Assembly (NCBI GenBank): GCA_018241995.1
Contig: JAFECT010000013.1
Location: 1-64,000, forward strand
DNA length: 64,000 nucleotides
Reading direction: 5' to 3'
DNA from: Pseudomonadota bacterium
GTDB taxonomy: Bacteria > Pseudomonadota > Alphaproteobacteria > Caulobacterales > Caulobacteraceae
Position 1 is the stretch's first letter; each line of letters begins with the position of its first letter. The notes under the pieces were generated by a model. The model saw nothing but the letters and a program-made list of their open reading frames with translations, was not told where the DNA came from and ran no database searches. The translations under genes were made by a program, and so were the position numbers. Shown piece after piece: positions 9,278 through 17,606 of this stretch.

Positions 9278-9751
9278 CTAGAACGGGATTTCGTCGTCCA
9301 GGTCGAAGTTTTCCTTCGGGCCGGAGGCCTTGGCCGGGGCGCCCGAGCTGAAGCCCGAGGAATAGTCGTCGCCGCCCTGGCTGGCGCCGCCGCCTTCGCC
9401 GCGGCCGCCCAGCATGGTCAGTTCGCCGCGGAACTTCTGCAGCACGATCTCGGTGGAGTACTTCTCCACGCCCTGCTGGTCGGTCCATTTGCGGGTTTGC
9501 AGCGAGCCCTCGATGTAGACCGTGGAGCCCTTGCGCAGATAGTTCTCCGCCACCTTCACCAGGTTGTCGTTGAAGATCACGACCTGGTGCCACTCGGTCT
9601 TTTCCTTGCGCTCGCCGGTGGACTTGTCGCGCCAGCTCTCGGAGGTGGCGATGCGCAGGTTGGCGACGCGGTCGCCGGAATTCAGCGTGCGCACCTCGGG
9701 GTCGCGCCCCAGGTTGCCCACCAGGATCACCTTGTTCACGCTGCCGGCCAT
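9278..9751 (-). CDS. ssb: Single-stranded DNA-binding protein
   Basis: A 157-residue OB-fold protein that coats single-stranded DNA in replication, repair and recombination. It begins [20 protein letters not shown], has the conserved core around [10 protein letters not shown] and [10 protein letters not shown], a glycine-rich flexible tail, and ends in the acidic tip DDEIPF that docks partner enzymes. An open frame runs further upstream, but ATG 9751 follows AAGGACG and fits the family start. A LexA-type box lies 82 bases upstream, which suggests SOS induction. Confidence 0.96.
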   Translation of the reverse strand: MAGSVNKVILVGNLGRDPEVRTLNSGDRVANLRIATSESWRDKSTGERKEKTEWHQVVIFNDNLVKVAENYLRKGSTVYIEGSLQTRKWTDQQGVEKYSTEIVLQKFRGELTMLGGRGEGGGASQGGDDYSSGFSSGAPAKASGPKENFDLDDEIPF

Positions 9752-9832
9752 CGGGCGTCGTCCTTCTTGTCGTGTCTCGAAACTCTGAAGCGCCCACACT
9801 TACCCGTGCGGGCGGGGCGCATGCAAGTTAAT

Positions 9833-9847
9833 GTTCTCTTTATGTTC
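9833..9847 (-). promoter_or_regulatory. LexA (SOS) box upstream of ssb
   Basis: The sequence GTTC-TCTTTAT-GTTC is an exact match to the alphaproteobacterial LexA operator GTTC-N7-GTTC. It lies between the lipoprotein gene and ssb, upstream of the ssb start. ssb belongs to the known SOS set in Caulobacter as I recall it, so regulation of ssb is the natural reading. Confidence 0.8.
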
Positions 9848-9882
9848 CGCCCCTGCGGCGGATTGGCGGGGGATAACCCGGC

Positions 9883-10314
9883 CTATTTCTTGGGGACCAG
9901 GGCTCCGTCGGCCTCCACCGGCCCCGGCTGCGGGATGTAGCTGGGAATCGACAGCCGCCCATCCGGCCCGCGCGAGAAGGTCTGGAACTGCGGGCTGTCA
10001 TAGCTCGGCCCCATGGTGATGCGCATGCCGTTCTGGTCCAGGAACAGGAACTTGCCGCCATAGGCGCCGGTGAAGTCGTGCTTGGGGCTGCCCAGGCGCA
10101 GGAAGCGATAGCGCACCGCATCCAGCTCGGCCGCGCAGTTCTCCAGCGTCGGCACGTCCTTCTTGACCACGTTGAACTTCAGCTTGCCGCCGGGCTGCTC
10201 GACCACCTGGTAGCAGACGCCGGGATCGTCCGGAGCCTGGTTGGTCTTCTGGCAGGCGCTGAGCGCGAGCGCGCCGAGGAGGACGGCGGCGGACGTGACG
10301 ATGACGCGCGTCAT
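9883..10314 (-). CDS. Small lipoprotein of unknown function
   Basis: A 143-residue protein starting with a lipoprotein signal: hydrophobic run, then lipobox LSAC with the acylated cysteine near residue 21. The mature part has no domain I recognise; it contains two further cysteines (GVCYQVV and ENCAAEL) and a Pro-rich end. It is 12 bases downstream of a membrane-anchored protein gene on the same strand, so the two probably form one unit. ATG 10314 is used. Confidence 0.75.
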   Translation of the reverse strand: MTRVIVTSAAVLLGALALSACQKTNQAPDDPGVCYQVVEQPGGKLKFNVVKKDVPTLENCAAELDAVRYRFLRLGSPKHDFTGAYGGKFLFLDQNGMRITMGPSYDSPQFQTFSRGPDGRLSIPSYIPQPGPVEADGALVPKK

Positions 10315-10326
10315 GGGCGGGGCTCC

Positions 10327-11016
10327 TCAGCGGGCCTGTGGGATTTCGCAGCCGTGGCGCTGTTCGACCAGCGTGCGGAAGTGCGAATTGTCGTTGGAAA
10401 TCTCGACCTTGCCCAGCACCAGGCGCAGGGTCTGGTCACCGAAGCGGCCGTAGATCGCCTCGCCCGGCTTGGCGCAACGCCCGGCATAGAGCGCCTGCAC
10501 GCAGGCGTTCAGGGTCATGCCGTCCGAAATCTGGCGCCACTCGGAGCCCGTGTGGCGCAGGCACTGGGCGCCGTGGCCCTGGGCGACTGCCTGGCTGGCG
10601 GGCTGGGGCGAGGTCGTGACGGCCGCCGGGCCGGTGGCGACAGGGCCCGCGCTCTGGGTGGGCGCGGGCTGGGCGGGCGGCAGGACCGGCGGCGGAGCCA
10701 GGGATGCGGTCGGCACGGCCGAAAGCGCGCCCGAGGCGTCGGGCCCCACGTCCAGCGCCTGGGCCGAAACCCCGTTCAGCCTGGCGCATTCGGCCAGGGT
10801 GTAGTCGCCCACCGGCGCGCCGTCCTTGAAGCAGCGCAGCTTCTTGGTGGCGTCGATGGCGGGGGTGTCGTTCACCGAAATCTGCAGGCCGGTGCTCTGC
10901 GACGCGGGCGGCGGCTCGCTCGGCTTGTGGCCGCGGCTCAGCACGAATGCTAGGATCGCCCCCAACACCAGGGCCAGGGCCGCGCCGACCGCAAGCAGGA
11001 TCCTGTTCGACTGCAT
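10327..11016 (-). CDS. Membrane-anchored protein with Pro/Ala linker, unknown function
   Basis: A 229-residue protein: one N-terminal membrane segment (ILLAVGAALALVLGAILAFVL), a first small Cys-containing module (LRCFKDGAPVGDYTLAECARLNG), a long Ala/Pro/Thr linker, and a second Cys-containing module (CLRHTGSEWRQ to QRHGCE). Most of it should face the periplasm. The DGAPVGDYTLAEC pattern resembles short modules in other uncharacterised alphaproteobacterial proteins; I assign no function. Probably co-transcribed with the lipoprotein downstream. Confidence 0.7.
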   Translation of the reverse strand: MQSNRILLAVGAALALVLGAILAFVLSRGHKPSEPPPASQSTGLQISVNDTPAIDATKKLRCFKDGAPVGDYTLAECARLNGVSAQALDVGPDASGALSAVPTASLAPPPVLPPAQPAPTQSAGPVATGPAAVTTSPQPASQAVAQGHGAQCLRHTGSEWRQISDGMTLNACVQALYAGRCAKPGEAIYGRFGDQTLRLVLGKVEISNDNSHFRTLVEQRHGCEIPQAR

Positions 11017-11123
11017 CAGCCTCGCCCAAACACCCCCGAGCGGGGCGCGATTCGAAGCCCAATAACGCCCGGCTTGCAGCCGGCGTCAACCGCGCCCAAA
11101 AAGGGTCGCAAAAGCGCCTCCGC

Positions 11124-13973
11124 TCAGCCTCCGAGGCGGGCGAGCGCGGCCTGGTAATTGGCGATCTGGTCCTGCAAGTATTGGGGGACGGCTCCGCCGT
11201 TGTTCTGGGCCGCCTGCTGGGGCGGCTGATTCTTCTTGACGATGGCCTGGTAGGCCACCCGCACGGTCGAAAGCGCCTGGTTGATCACCGTCTGGGCGTT
11301 GGCGATGGCGTCGGGGTTGGACAGCGACAGAGTGTTGGACAGGTCGAGCCCCGACAGCGGCTTGGCGCTGGTGTCCTTGGGATCGGGCGTGGCGGCGATG
11401 ATGCCGGGCTGCAGGCCCATCGGCGCCAGGGCGTCACGTCCGGCCGCGCCTTGCGACAGGGTGATGCTCGACAGCTTGGACGAGGGCTTGATCATCAGCT
11501 TCTCGATCCCGCCCCCGCCGCTCATGGTCACGGTGGCGCGGAAACCCGTCGCCCGCTGGATCTTCTGCGACAGGGTCAGCAGGGTCTCGTTCGGGTCGAT
11601 GGTGATCTTGGTCTTGGGCCCGGAATTGGCCTGCACAAAGAACTGGTCCCCGGCCCTGAGCGCCGTGCCCGAGGTCAGGAGTTGGGAGTCGCCCGTGGTG
11701 ATCGACCCCATCGGCAGGCCCAGCCGGTCCAGCACGCTGGCGCCGCCGCTGGCCACGGTGATGGCCGAGGGCGCGACCTTGCCGCCCGGGCCGCTGAACC
11801 GCTCGGTCCAGTTGGAATTGCCCGTGTTCGGGTCGATCTCGGCGATGAAGCCGTCCTGCTTGCCGATCGGGGTCGTGCCCGGCAGGTCCGACGAGGTCTT
11901 GCCGGTGACGTAGATCTTGCCGTTGGCCACCGCCATGGCGGTGGCGCTGTCGTCGCCCGAGCCGCCATACCAGGCCAGCTTGTCGCCGGAGTGGTCGCTG
12001 AGCGTCGGGTCCAGCGTCGCCACGAAAACGTCCGAGCCGCCGGAAGACGCGTTGACCGCGCTTGCGCCGCCCAGCTGGCTATTGTGCGCCGTGCCCGCCA
12101 CCACCAGCTTGCCGTTGTTGATGGCGATGCCCGCCAGGTTGCCGCCCTGCAGGTCGCCCAGATCGTAGGTCTGGCTGAGGTTCGGCGCCGTGGCCGTGGT
12201 CATGTCGAAGTTGCGCACCACCGCGTGGCCGTCGTCGACGCTGCCGACCAGCACGGAAGAGCCATTCACCGCCAGTGAGACTGCGCTGTCGCTGCCCGAG
12301 GTTCCGAACTGCTGGGTCGAGAGCGCCTTGCCGGTCTTGTCGAAGGCTTCCAGGTACCCATCCCACCCGCCGACCGCATTCCCGGCGCCGGGCATGGGCG
12401 ACTGGGCCTTGCCGGCGACATAGACATTCCCGCTCGCATCAAAGGCCACCGCATTGGCCTGGTCGGCCGAGCGCGCCGCGCGCCGCTCGGTCCACATCTC
12501 GTCGCCGTTGGCGTTCAGTAGGGTGACGAAGCTGTCGCTGGTGTGAGCGTCCACGCCGGCGTCGCCCGAGTCGAGCGCCCCGGTCACGCTGCCGGCGATG
12601 GCCACCTTGCCATCCGAGGCTACCGCCAGGCCGAAGCCGGACGCGTCCGCCGCGGCGCCGAGGGTGCGGGTGTAGAGCAGGTTTCCAGCCGCGTCGTACT
12701 TGAACAGGGCCACATCGGTGTTGCCCTTGATCCCCTGCCCCGAGACCGAGCCGTCCACGTCGCCCAGCACATAGACCGAGCCGTCGGGCCCCGTGGCCGT
12801 AGCCCGCGCATTGGTGACCGCCGCCTGCAGGGTGGCGGACCAGGCGCGACCGTCCACGCTCAAGGGATCGAGCGGGCGGGGCGTCGCGTCGGGCGGGGTC
12901 TCGGCGGTGGAGACATTGTCGGTCTGGAACTTCAGCAGCTGCTGGGCGACCGTGGTGGTGGTCACGCTGGAGCCGGTGGTCGTGGTGGTGACGTTGTTCT
13001 CGGTCGTGGTGGTCGTGCCGCTCACGCGATTGGCGGTCGTCGAGGTTGTCACCGTCGTCGCCGACTGGGTTACATAGACCGCGTCCGACGCGGCCGGCGC
13101 CGACAGCGTCAGCTTCTCCGCCGAGCTGGCGTTGATGGACAGGGCCCAGCGGGCCGGGGCGTCCGGCAGGGTCACGGTCTTGCCGCCGACGGTGACGGTG
13201 TTGGGCGGCGCGGGCAGCTGCTTGTCGCCGAAGCGGCTGGTAACGCCCGCATCGGCCAGCTTGCCGTTCAAATAGCTGATGACATTGGCCATGGTCCGGG
13301 GCGTCGAACCCATCTCGGACAGGTCGAAGTCCACCTGGGTGGTCGGGCCGTTCAGCTTCACCGCCTGCATGGAGAAGCGCACGTCGCCCTGGAAGGCCGG
13401 GACCTCGTTGGTCAGGTCGCCCTGGTAGATGGCCGGGCCGACATACTGGCCGGTGTCGAGCTTGACCCCGGCCGTGGAGGTCAGGGACGGCGCCGTCTTG
13501 CCGCTGGCGATCTGGACATTGTCCAGATGCAGGGTGTCCGTGTAGCCCTGGATCTGGCTGATGCCCTTGGCGAAGGCCGTCTCATAGGTGCGCAGCTGCT
13601 GTGCGGTGACGCCCTTGGCCTGGGCCAGGGTGACCAGGCCGCTCATCGCGCTCAGGCCCTGGTACAGTTCGAACAGTTTGCCGTAGTCGGCGCTGGCCTT
13701 TGCGTTGTCCACCGTCATGTAGGACGGGTCGATGAAGGCGTGGCCGGCCAGCACCTTCTTGGCCAGGTCGTCGGCCGAGGGCTGGTTCGAGGATGGCAGC
13801 CAGGGCGGGGTGGGCGCCTGCTTGGCCTGATCCGACAGGCTGGTGGTCACCGACGGCTGGGAGGCCGCCGCAAGGGTCGTGGACGAAGGTTGCGGGTAGA
13901 GCGCAGCGAAGAGCTGAGCCGAGCTGTTCGAGCTCGCCCCGAAAAGGTTCAACAGATAACTGTTGTCGACCAA
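11124..13973 (-). CDS. flaEY: FlaEY-like flagellar filament protein with beta-propeller repeats
   Basis: A protein of about 949 residues matching Caulobacter FlaEY in size, location (between ssb and the flagellins) and character; FlaEY is needed for normal filament formation. The N-terminal third is flagellin-like and Ser/Thr-rich, followed by a threonine-rich stretch (12955-13075, e.g. SGTTTTTENNVTTTTTGSSV), then repeated blades such as GPDGSVYVLGDVDG and AFDASGNVYVAGKAQ of the SBBP beta-propeller type, and a Gln/Asn/Pro-rich tail. No signal peptide is seen, which fits secretion through the flagellar apparatus. TTG 13973 is preferred: GGAG lies 9 bases upstream and the product then starts VDNSYLLNLFG; an ATG at 14066 would add an implausible Arg-rich leader. 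Confidence 0.78.
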   Translation of the reverse strand: MVDNSYLLNLFGASSNSSAQLFAALYPQPSSTTLAAASQPSVTTSLSDQAKQAPTPPWLPSSNQPSADDLAKKVLAGHAFIDPSYMTVDNAKASADYGKLFELYQGLSAMSGLVTLAQAKGVTAQQLRTYETAFAKGISQIQGYTDTLHLDNVQIASGKTAPSLTSTAGVKLDTGQYVGPAIYQGDLTNEVPAFQGDVRFSMQAVKLNGPTTQVDFDLSEMGSTPRTMANVISYLNGKLADAGVTSRFGDKQLPAPPNTVTVGGKTVTLPDAPARWALSINASSAEKLTLSAPAASDAVYVTQSATTVTTSTTANRVSGTTTTTENNVTTTTTGSSVTTTTVAQQLLKFQTDNVSTAETPPDATPRPLDPLSVDGRAWSATLQAAVTNARATATGPDGSVYVLGDVDGSVSGQGIKGNTDVALFKYDAAGNLLYTRTLGAAADASGFGLAVASDGKVAIAGSVTGALDSGDAGVDAHTSDSFVTLLNANGDEMWTERRAARSADQANAVAFDASGNVYVAGKAQSPMPGAGNAVGGWDGYLEAFDKTGKALSTQQFGTSGSDSAVSLAVNGSSVLVGSVDDGHAVVRNFDMTTATAPNLSQTYDLGDLQGGNLAGIAINNGKLVVAGTAHNSQLGGASAVNASSGGSDVFVATLDPTLSDHSGDKLAWYGGSGDDSATAMAVANGKIYVTGKTSSDLPGTTPIGKQDGFIAEIDPNTGNSNWTERFSGPGGKVAPSAITVASGGASVLDRLGLPMGSITTGDSQLLTSGTALRAGDQFFVQANSGPKTKITIDPNETLLTLSQKIQRATGFRATVTMSGGGGIEKLMIKPSSKLSSITLSQGAAGRDALAPMGLQPGIIAATPDPKDTSAKPLSGLDLSNTLSLSNPDAIANAQTVINQALSTVRVAYQAIVKKNQPPQQAAQNNGGAVPQYLQDQIANYQAALARLGG

Positions 13974-14078
13974 GCGCCTGCGCTCCGGACAGACACGTCC
14001 GGGGGCATGGTCGCGCGAGCGGGGCTTATGAACCGTTAATCCGCGCGCACACGTGAGAAGGCCCAAGCCGGCGCGAAT

Positions 14079-14633
14079 TCAGGCGGCGATCGCGATGTCC
14101 GGCGCCAGGCCGCGCAGATAGTCGTCGCGCCGAGCAGCCCAGTCCTGTTCCAGCAGGCCCAGCAGCACCACGTCGCGCGCCTCGCCGTCCTTCAACACAT
14201 GGGCGCGCAGCAGGCCCTCGCGTCGGAAGCCGGCCGCGGTCTGGGCCTTCAGCGCCGCGGCGTTGCCGACCAGCACCTCGGACGCGATCTTGCGCACCCC
14301 CAGCGGCCCAAACGCCTCGTCCAGCGCCAGAGCCTGGGCGGCGCGGCCGACACCACGGCCTCGCGCTCGATCCTCGCCGATATACCAACCCCACTCCGCC
14401 CGGCCGTCGTCGCAGCCGCAGCCCTTGAGCATCACGAACCCGACCGGCCGCCGGTTCCAGGCCACGATCCAGCCCTTGCTGTCGTGATCCTCCCGGAAGG
14501 CGTCGAACCAGGCCATGTGCGCATCGAAGGTCTCGGCCGGGCGCCCGCACATCCAGCGATCGACCGCGGGCGCGCGCCGCCACAAGTAGAGGCGCTTGGC
14601 GTCGTCGCCGCGAAGCTCGCGCAGCTGAATCAT
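14079..14633 (-). CDS. flmH: GNAT N-acetyltransferase, FlmH/PseH-like
   Basis: A 184-residue GNAT protein. Acetyl-CoA-binding features include GWYIGEDRARGRGVGRAA and the C-terminal NAAALKAQTAAGFRREG. Next to flagellin genes the best reading is FlmH, the PseH-type enzyme that acetylates the amino-sugar precursor of the flagellin glycan (pseudaminic-acid-type sugar). The assignment rests on family plus location, so another GNAT substrate is possible. It is divergent from the first flagellin, and the intervening region holds the filament regulatory sites. Confidence 0.72.
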   Translation of the reverse strand: MIQLRELRGDDAKRLYLWRRAPAVDRWMCGRPAETFDAHMAWFDAFREDHDSKGWIVAWNRRPVGFVMLKGCGCDDGRAEWGWYIGEDRARGRGVGRAAQALALDEAFGPLGVRKIASEVLVGNAAALKAQTAAGFRREGLLRAHVLKDGEARDVVLLGLLEQDWAARRDDYLRGLAPDIAIAA

Positions 14634-14698
14634 GGTGTCTGAAACGTGCGGCCGCGGCGACGGTTTCGCGCCACCCGGCAGCTTTGTCCCACCAGGGC

Positions 14699-14741
14699 GG
14701 CAGATTTTGCCGAAGCGCCGCCCGACCCGGCAAAATCTGCC
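14699..14741. promoter_or_regulatory. Inverted pair of probable activator sites upstream of flagellin (FlbD/ftr-like)
   Basis: Two perfect 14-base arms, GGCAGATTTTGCCG (14699-14712) and CGGCAAAATCTGCC (14728-14741), separated by 15 bases. Each arm is itself nearly symmetrical (CGGCA...CTGCC). They sit 76-118 bases upstream of the sigma-54 promoter, the place where Caulobacter flagellar promoters carry FlbD-binding ftr elements. That they bind FlbD is inference; the symmetry itself is exact. Confidence 0.6.
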
Positions 14742-14816
14742 TAGCCAGGAGCATGCTTAAGGGAAAGTACCCTAATTAATTCCGCGATTTACGGAATCGA
14801 GCGCGTTCGGCGAATC

Positions 14817-14832
14817 TGGCCTCGCCCTTGCT
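14817..14832 (+). promoter_or_regulatory. Sigma-54 (RpoN) promoter of the first flagellin
   Basis: TGGCCTCGCCCTTGCT has the -24 GG and -12 GC dinucleotides at exact RpoN spacing (consensus TGGCAC-N5-TTGCW). It ends 70 bases before the flagellin ATG. This matches the class IV flagellin promoters of Caulobacter, which need sigma-54 and FlbD. Confidence 0.8.
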
Positions 14833-14902
14833 TCTTCCACCCTCGGGCAAAACGCCCCCGGCCTCAAAACGAGCGCCGGACATCCGGAAGAAGGACCCGT
14901 TC

Positions 14903-15727
14903 ATGTACTCCGTGAACACCAATACCGGCGCCATGGTTGCGCTGCAAAACCTCAACGCCACCAACGCTTCGCTGCAAGTCGTTCAGGCCCAGATCAACAC
15001 GGGCTTGAAGGTCGCCAGCGCCAAGGACGACGGAGCCACCTGGGCGATCGCCCAGAGCCAGCGCGCCCAAGTCGCTTCGCTGGACTCCGTGAAGAGCTCG
15101 CTGCAACGCGGTCAGTCGACCGCCGACGTGGCGATCACGGCGGGTCAGACGGTCTCCGACCTCTTGACCCAGATGAAGCAGAAGGCCCTGGCCGCCTCTG
15201 ACTCCTCGCTCGACGCCACCAGCCTGGCCGCGCTCAACACCGACTTCCAGTCGCTGCGCGACCAGATCAGCCAGGTGGTTTCGAACGCCGACTTCAACGG
15301 CACCAACCTGATCAAGAGCGGCGCGACCGACTACCAGGCCCTGGCCAACGCCGCGGGCTCGTCGACCCTGACCGTCCACGCTCAGGACCTGTCGCTGGGC
15401 GGGGTGAACGTCACCATCAACGCGACCGACACCATCGGCACCACCGCCCTGGCCACGGCCATGGTCGGCACCTGCGACACCTGCATCTCCAACGTCTCCG
15501 CCGCCCTGGCCAAGCTGGGCACGGGTTCGACGGCGCTGCAGACGCACCTGAACTTCGTCTCGAAGCTGCAGGACACCCTGACCACCGGCATCGGCAACCT
15601 CGTCGACGCCGACCTGGCCAAGGCCTCGGCTCAGCTCCAGGCGCTGCAGACCAAGCAGCAACTGGGCGTGCAAGCCCTGTCCATCGCGAACTCCTCCACC
15701 TCGGCCCTGCTCGGCCTGTTCCGATAA
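14903..15727 (+). CDS. Flagellin (short, Caulobacter type) with a CxxC motif
   Basis: A 274-residue flagellin with the usual N-terminal D0/D1 helix (MYSVNTNTGAMVALQNLN), AIAQSQRAQV, and C-terminal LQTKQQLGVQALSIANSS. It lacks the large variable D2/D3 domains, as is typical for Caulobacter filaments. Unusually, it contains Cys191 and Cys194 (TCDTC) in its central region; flagellins rarely contain cysteine. AAGAAGGA precedes ATG 14903. Expression should come from the sigma-54 promoter at 14817. It is clearly paralogous to the flagellin at 16331. Confidence 0.95.
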   Translation: MYSVNTNTGAMVALQNLNATNASLQVVQAQINTGLKVASAKDDGATWAIAQSQRAQVASLDSVKSSLQRGQSTADVAITAGQTVSDLLTQMKQKALAASDSSLDATSLAALNTDFQSLRDQISQVVSNADFNGTNLIKSGATDYQALANAAGSSTLTVHAQDLSLGGVNVTINATDTIGTTALATAMVGTCDTCISNVSAALAKLGTGSTALQTHLNFVSKLQDTLTTGIGNLVDADLAKASAQLQALQTKQQLGVQALSIANSSTSALLGLFR

Positions 15728-15754
15728 GCGACCGATCTGGAGATCACGGAAGAA

Positions 15755-15774
15755 GGCGGGCCTTCGGGCCCGCC
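15755..15774 (+). terminator. Hairpin after the first flagellin
   Basis: GGCGGGCC-TTCG-GGCCCGCC is a perfect 8-bp GC stem with a UUCG tetraloop, 27 bases after the flagellin stop. There is no U-tract, so it may stabilise the flagellin mRNA 3' end or only partly terminate before the FlaG-like gene. Confidence 0.6.
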
Positions 15775-15850
15775 TTCGGCCGGTTCGGGCCCTGGCGGGC
15801 TCGGGCCGTAACCAAGGAGAGGCCGGCCAGAACGGTCGGTGAAAAGGAGA

Positions 15851-16138
15851 ATGACCGCCAATCTGAACAAGCTCCCGGCGGCCGTAGTGGGGATCACCCC
15901 CGCCCAACCGGTCCAGCCCGACGCAGAAGCCGCGCCGCGCGCCCAGTCTCAATACGATCAAGAGGCCGACTATCGCCTGGTGATCGAAGAGGACGCAGCC
16001 GCTCCCGGAGGCTTCATCTACAAAACCGTCGACTGGGCCACCGGCAAGGTGATCAGCCAACTGCCCCGCGAGGAACTGGTCAAGCTGCGTGAAAGTCCCG
16101 ACTACCAGGCCGGGACGGTGTTCAAGACCAGCGCCTAA
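15851..16138 (+). CDS. FlaG-family flagellar protein
   Basis: A 95-residue protein whose C-terminal half has the FlaG pattern: YRLVIEEDAAAPGGFIYKTV, then DWATGKVISQLPREELVKL (compare the family's vD..TGevIrqiP.EE). The N-terminal part is Ala/Pro-rich and probably disordered. FlaG proteins influence filament length or assembly. It lies between two flagellin genes. The start is uncertain: ATG 15851 has AGGAG only one or two bases away, and GTG 15839 has no good ribosome site. Confidence 0.7.
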   Translation: MTANLNKLPAAVVGITPAQPVQPDAEAAPRAQSQYDQEADYRLVIEEDAAAPGGFIYKTVDWATGKVISQLPREELVKLRESPDYQAGTVFKTSA

Positions 16139-16330
16139 GACCAGGGCCTGAGCCGAAAAGCCGCCTCGACCGGCGCACTTGTCGAGACTTGTGTTTCCGC
16201 CGCCGCGCAGGGCCCCTCGCCCGCGCGGTCGGAGCCGTTCGCGCGGCGTTAACCATACAAGAACTTTCGGCCCCTTAACTTTTACGCGGCGCCACGGATT
16301 CGTGCCGCGCCCCGAGTCGAGGAGAAGCCG

Positions 16331-17161
16331 ATGACGCTCAGCGTGAACACGAACACCTCAGCGATGATCGCGCTGCAGAACCTGAACAAGACGGCCGGCG
16401 ACCTCAGCACGGTCCAGGGTCGCATCTCGACGGGCCTGCAGGTCGCCACCGCCAAGGACAACGCCTCGGTCTGGGCTATCGCCCAAGGCCAGCGGGCAGA
16501 CGTCTCGGCCCTGGGGGCGGTGACCTCCAGCCTGGATCGCGCCACCTCGATCGCCGACGTGGCGGCCACGGCCGGCGCCTCGGTCTCGGACCTGCTCAAC
16601 CAGATCAAGGCCAAGGTCGTGGCGGCGATGGACCCCTCGCTGGACCCGACCTCGCGCACCCTGCTCACCAACGACTTCCAGTCGATGCTGCAGCAGTTGA
16701 CCAACACCGTGACCAACGCCCAGTTCGACGGCGCCAATATCCTGGACGGCTCGCTGACCACGGACATGCAGTTCCTGGCCAATGCGGCGGGCACCTCCAC
16801 CGTCACCCTGTCAGTGAAGGACATGTCGCTGGGCGGCACGATCGTGACCCTGTCCAACACCGCCCTGATCGACACCCCGACCAATGCGACGGCGACCCTG
16901 GCCCTGGTCAACGCCTCGATCACCAACGTGAACTCCGCGCTGGGCGACCTCGGCTCGCAGGCCACCCAGATCGGCAACCACAAGACCTTCATCTCCAAGC
17001 TCAGCGACGTGCTGACCACCGGGGTCGGCCACCTGGTCGACGCCGACATGGCCAAGGAAAGCGCCTCGTTGCAGGCGTTGCAGGTTCAGCAGCAGCTGGG
17101 CGCCCAGGCCCTGTCGATCGCCAACCAGAGCCCGCAGGTCATCCTGTCGCTGTTCAAGTAA
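16331..17161 (+). CDS. Flagellin (short, Caulobacter type)
   Basis: A 276-residue flagellin: [20 protein letters not shown] at the N-terminus, [13 protein letters not shown], and [20 protein letters not shown] near the end. It contains no cysteine, unlike the flagellin at 14903, but is collinear with it. GAGGAG lies before ATG 16331. In the 192 bases upstream I could not find a TGGC-N7-TTGC element, so it may be read from the first flagellin or use another promoter type; several TTAAC half-sites occur there but not at CtrA spacing. Confidence 0.95.
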   Translation: MTLSVNTNTSAMIALQNLNKTAGDLSTVQGRISTGLQVATAKDNASVWAIAQGQRADVSALGAVTSSLDRATSIADVAATAGASVSDLLNQIKAKVVAAMDPSLDPTSRTLLTNDFQSMLQQLTNTVTNAQFDGANILDGSLTTDMQFLANAAGTSTVTLSVKDMSLGGTIVTLSNTALIDTPTNATATLALVNASITNVNSALGDLGSQATQIGNHKTFISKLSDVLTTGVGHLVDADMAKESASLQALQVQQQLGAQALSIANQSPQVILSLFK

Positions 17162-17168
17162 GCGAAGG

Positions 17169-17447
17169 CTATCGCGCCCGCCGGTCCGGCGGGCTCGTCC
17201 CGTCCGGCGACCGGCCGGGGAACTTCAGGATACGCGCCTGCATGGCCATGGGCTTTCGCGGGCGCGGCTTGATCACCACCACCTTCACCCGTGCATCGCG
17301 CACCACGCTCAGCTCCACCCGCGCGGGCCGGGGCTTCAGGCCCAGGAAGCGCAGCAGCCGGTGCTTCAAGGTCCACATCCGGCGCGTCAGGTCGCCGCGG
17401 CGATCGTCGCGACGCTCATAGATCAACACGGGTCCAGACAGGCTCAC
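17169..17447 (-). CDS. Small basic protein, doubtful
   Basis: A possible 92-residue arginine/lysine-rich protein ([20 protein letters not shown] in the middle, [13 protein letters not shown] later) reading left between flagellin and thyA. The frame continues much further upstream but only as the antisense of thyA, so only this part could be genuine. GTG 17447 has no good ribosome site; ATG 17380 is an alternative. I recognise no family. It may be an artefact of GC-rich sequence. Confidence 0.3.
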   Translation of the reverse strand: MSLSGPVLIYERRDDRRGDLTRRMWTLKHRLLRFLGLKPRPARVELSVVRDARVKVVVIKPRPRKPMAMQARILKFPGRSPDGTSPPDRRAR

Positions 17448-17606
17448 GCGGTGAAAACACCAGGACGCGCCGCGTGTTCCCGCGTGCTGGGCCGGTCGCG
17501 AAAGCGTGAGCGTGCAAACACCCTCATCTGTGGACAGGCGAGGCCCGCCCGATGGCCTCTCGCGCCGCGCAGGGTCACACTCCACTTCAGGAGACCCTCG
17601 AATCAC

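Noticed and set aside
16240..16300. CtrA box before the second flagellin
   Set aside because: Two TTAAC motifs occur, but their spacing is not the seven bases of TTAA-N7-TTAA.
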